A stretch of DNA of 7,650 bases. Origin: Treponema sp. (GTDB lineage Bacteria > Spirochaetota > Spirochaetia > Treponematales > Breznakiellaceae). The number at the start of each line of letters is the position of its first letter. The first letter of the stretch is position 1. Positions 6,512 to 7,650 of the stretch are shown piece after piece. The stretch covers positions 1 through 7,650 of the forward strand of contig JAITHQ010000092.1 in the NCBI GenBank assembly GCA_031279925.1. Reading direction: 5' to 3'. Both the position numbers and the translations under genes were made by a program. The notes under the pieces were generated by a model. It was not told where the DNA came from. It did not search any database and saw nothing but the letters and a program-made list of their open reading frames with translations.

Positions 6512-7496
6512 AAAGGTACTGGTAGTGGGGGACTGCTGCGTGGATCTCCTGGTTCCGCTGCCTTCCGTAACTCCGGGAAAACCGGTAATTTTCTATGAGC
6601 CGGTTCTTCAGGGCGGCGGAACCGCTGCCAATACGGCTATCGCCTTGAGAAAACTTGCTATTCCGGTTGAGTTTATGGGAACCCTGGGGGAAGATACCTA
6701 TGGCAGGTATATCATAAATGAATTTAGGGATGCGGGAATCGGCATTGATTCTTTAATAATAGAACCGGAACTTAATACGATCTGTGTTTTTGCTTTTATC
6801 GACAAAACCGGCGAGCGTTATTTATGGGGCTGGCCAAGGGTTAATCAAGCCTTTAAGGAATTACCGGCGGCCAAAATTAATTGGGATGCAATTGATAATG
6901 CAGCCTGGATTCACAGCTCTGGAATGGTTTTAACCTATGACAGCGGTTCCCGGCATAATGTTATACGGATTTTTAAGTATGCCCACAAGAAAGGGATACC
7001 AACGTCTTTTGATTTGAATCTCCGGGTAGATACCGGAATCTTGGATCCGCAATACCGGGATGCGGTTCTTGAAATTATGGAATTCTGTACCTATGTCCTG
7101 GGTTCCGGGGCGGAAGAATTTTATTATCTCCATCCTTGTGATAATTGGAGAGAAAGCGCCGCTTATTTTGTACGTGATAATCGAACGATTATTGCCCGGA
7201 TGGGTAAAGAGGGTTCCATAGCTATGAATTCCATTAATACCTGGGAAGCGGAAGTTTTTCCTGTGCAGGTAGTGGATACTGTAGGGGCAGGGGATGTGTA
7301 TAACGCCGGGTTCATTGCCGCTTCTTTGGCCGGTAAACCGCTGCAGGAATGTATCCTTTGGGGAAATGCGGTCGCCAGCTTTAAGGTCGCACGGCACGGC
7401 GCCCGATCTGCACCCAGCCGCAAAGAGTTAGATGAATTTTTTATTCGTGCCGAAGGGTTTAATACCCAAGAATCCGCTTGCGCGGGAGAGCTTTAG
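6489..7496 (+). CDS. PfkB/ribokinase-family sugar or nucleoside kinase
   Basis: A cytoplasmic kinase of the ribokinase/PfkB superfamily, 335 residues from ATG 6489, typical in length. The N-terminal VVGDCCVDL strand, the substrate-side glycine motif GGGTAANTAIAL (42-53), LGEDTYG (66-72), FDLNLR (174-179) and the C-terminal DTVGAGDVYNAGF (263-275) are all present. Asp269 is the catalytic base of the DTxGAGD anion-hole motif. The family phosphorylates sugars, nucleosides or related alcohols with ATP; the exact substrate cannot be read from these motifs. It overlaps the TrpF-like gene by 23 bases. ATG 6495 is equally possible, and neither start has a good Shine-Dalgarno site, so translational coupling is likely. 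The last 17 codons are the right copy of the 54/55-nt repeat also found inverted at 2286-2339, so the C-terminal tail may be non-ancestral. Confidence 0.9.
   Translation: MPMSQTNKKVLVVGDCCVDLLVPLPSVTPGKPVIFYEPVLQGGGTAANTAIALRKLAIPVEFMGTLGEDTYGRYIINEFRDAGIGIDSLIIEPELNTICVFAFIDKTGERYLWGWPRVNQAFKELPAAKINWDAIDNAAWIHSSGMVLTYDSGSRHNVIRIFKYAHKKGIPTSFDLNLRVDTGILDPQYRDAVLEIMEFCTYVLGSGAEEFYYLHPCDNWRESAAYFVRDNRTIIARMGKEGSIAMNSINTWEAEVFPVQVVDTVGAGDVYNAGFIAASLAGKPLQECILWGNAVASFKVARHGARSAPSRKELDEFFIRAEGFNTQESACAGEL
7440..7494 (+). repeat. Right arm of the long-distance imperfect inverted repeat, inside the kinase 3' end
   Basis: This stretch matches the reverse complement of 2286-2339 closely (see that entry). 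It encodes the last residues of the kinase, from about Phe318. Two small hairpins are visible: GGGT-TTAAT-ACCC at 7455-7467 and CCGC-TTGC-GCGG at 7474-7485. Confidence 0.7.
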
Positions 7497-7534
7497 GGGC
7501 CTTATAAAGGGTGCTAAATCCGGCTGCAATACTT

Positions 7535-7603
7535 AGAGCCTGTTCAAATTGTGGATTTTTGCAGTCAATAGACCGCAAAAATCCCGATTTTCGGGCTCTT
7601 TTG
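7535..7603 (+). terminator. Complex hairpin region after the kinase gene, probable operon terminator
   Basis: GGATTTTTGC at 7553-7562 pairs perfectly with GCAAAAATCC at 7575-7584. After one mismatch the inner GTC/GAC (7564-7566 with 7571-7573) extends it around an AATA loop. An alternative hairpin, CCCGA-TTT-TCGGG at 7583-7595, can be extended by CAAAA (7576-7580) pairing with TTTTG (7599-7603). AGAGCC at 7535-7540 can also pair with GGCTCT at 7594-7599 and enclose the first hairpin. The T-run is only four bases, so termination is plausible but not certain. It lies 40-100 bases past the kinase stop. Confidence 0.5.
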
Positions 7604-7617
7604 GAGCCTGCAAGGTA

Positions 7618-7646
7618 GAATTTTGGCGTTTGCAACGCCAAAATTC
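7618..7646 (+). repeat. Perfect 13-bp inverted repeat with a three-base loop
   Basis: GAATTTTGGCGTT at 7618-7630 and its exact reverse complement at 7634-7646 flank a TGC loop. No T-run is seen before the window ends. It may be a bidirectional terminator for a convergent gene outside the window, an intergenic repeat, or the edge of a mobile element. Confidence 0.7.
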
Positions 7647-7650
7647 CAGA

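Noticed and set aside
7459..7641. 60-codon minus-strand open frame over the kinase 3' end and the hairpin cluster
   Set aside because: It is built almost wholly from repeat and hairpin sequence and begins inside the 13-bp inverted repeat. There is no evidence of coding.
1..7650. CRISPR array, rRNA or tRNA genes, or a phage or toxin-antitoxin module
   Set aside because: No regularly spaced direct repeats, no RNA gene signatures and no such protein families are visible.

Overview
The window looks like a chromosomal transport and metabolism region from a bacterium with moderate GC content. Every confident gene is on the + strand, and genes are tightly packed with ATGA overlaps and clear Shine-Dalgarno sites. 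The protein style and the pairing of a sugar ABC importer with a dedicated ECF importer recall host-associated spirochetes of the Treponema group. That is an impression from the proteins only; no marker gene is present, so the taxonomy is unproven.

Region 1 (1-2051) is the 3' part of a CUT1-type carbohydrate ABC importer operon. It holds the last 86 codons of a sugar-binding lipoprotein or periplasmic protein, a strong intercistronic hairpin, and two permeases with EAA loops. The energising ATPase is not in the window.

Region 2 (2052-2627) is a 576-base gene-free stretch. Its GC-rich left part has small hairpins and one arm of a 54/55-nt imperfect inverted repeat. The other arm lies more than 5 kb away, in the 3' end of the last gene. 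The right part is very AT-rich and carries a near-ideal promoter (TTGACA, 17 bp, TATTGT). This is followed by a leader of about 145 nt that ends in an intrinsic-terminator hairpin with seven Ts, immediately before the GGAGGA ribosome site of the next gene. This is the layout of a transcription attenuator or riboswitch, of a class I do not recognise.

Region 3 (2628-7496) is one operon of six genes: an ECF substrate-binding (S) membrane protein, EcfT, two ECF ATPases, a phosphoribosylanthranilate-isomerase-like (TrpF-like) barrel protein and a PfkB-family sugar/nucleoside kinase. The last four genes overlap one another. The TrpF-like protein keeps the phosphate-binding glycine motif and the catalytic Asp but has Tyr where TrpF has its catalytic Cys. 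The second ATPase lacks the LSGGQ signature. My inference is a leader-controlled salvage pathway: a small ribose- or sugar-containing molecule is imported by the ECF transporter, phosphorylated by the kinase, and isomerised or otherwise bound by the TrpF-like enzyme. The substrate is unknown, and this is the best candidate for an undescribed system here.

Region 4 (7497-7650) has no gene. It is a dense run of hairpins, including a 13-bp perfect stem, that reads as a terminator plus an intergenic repeat or the edge of a mobile element.
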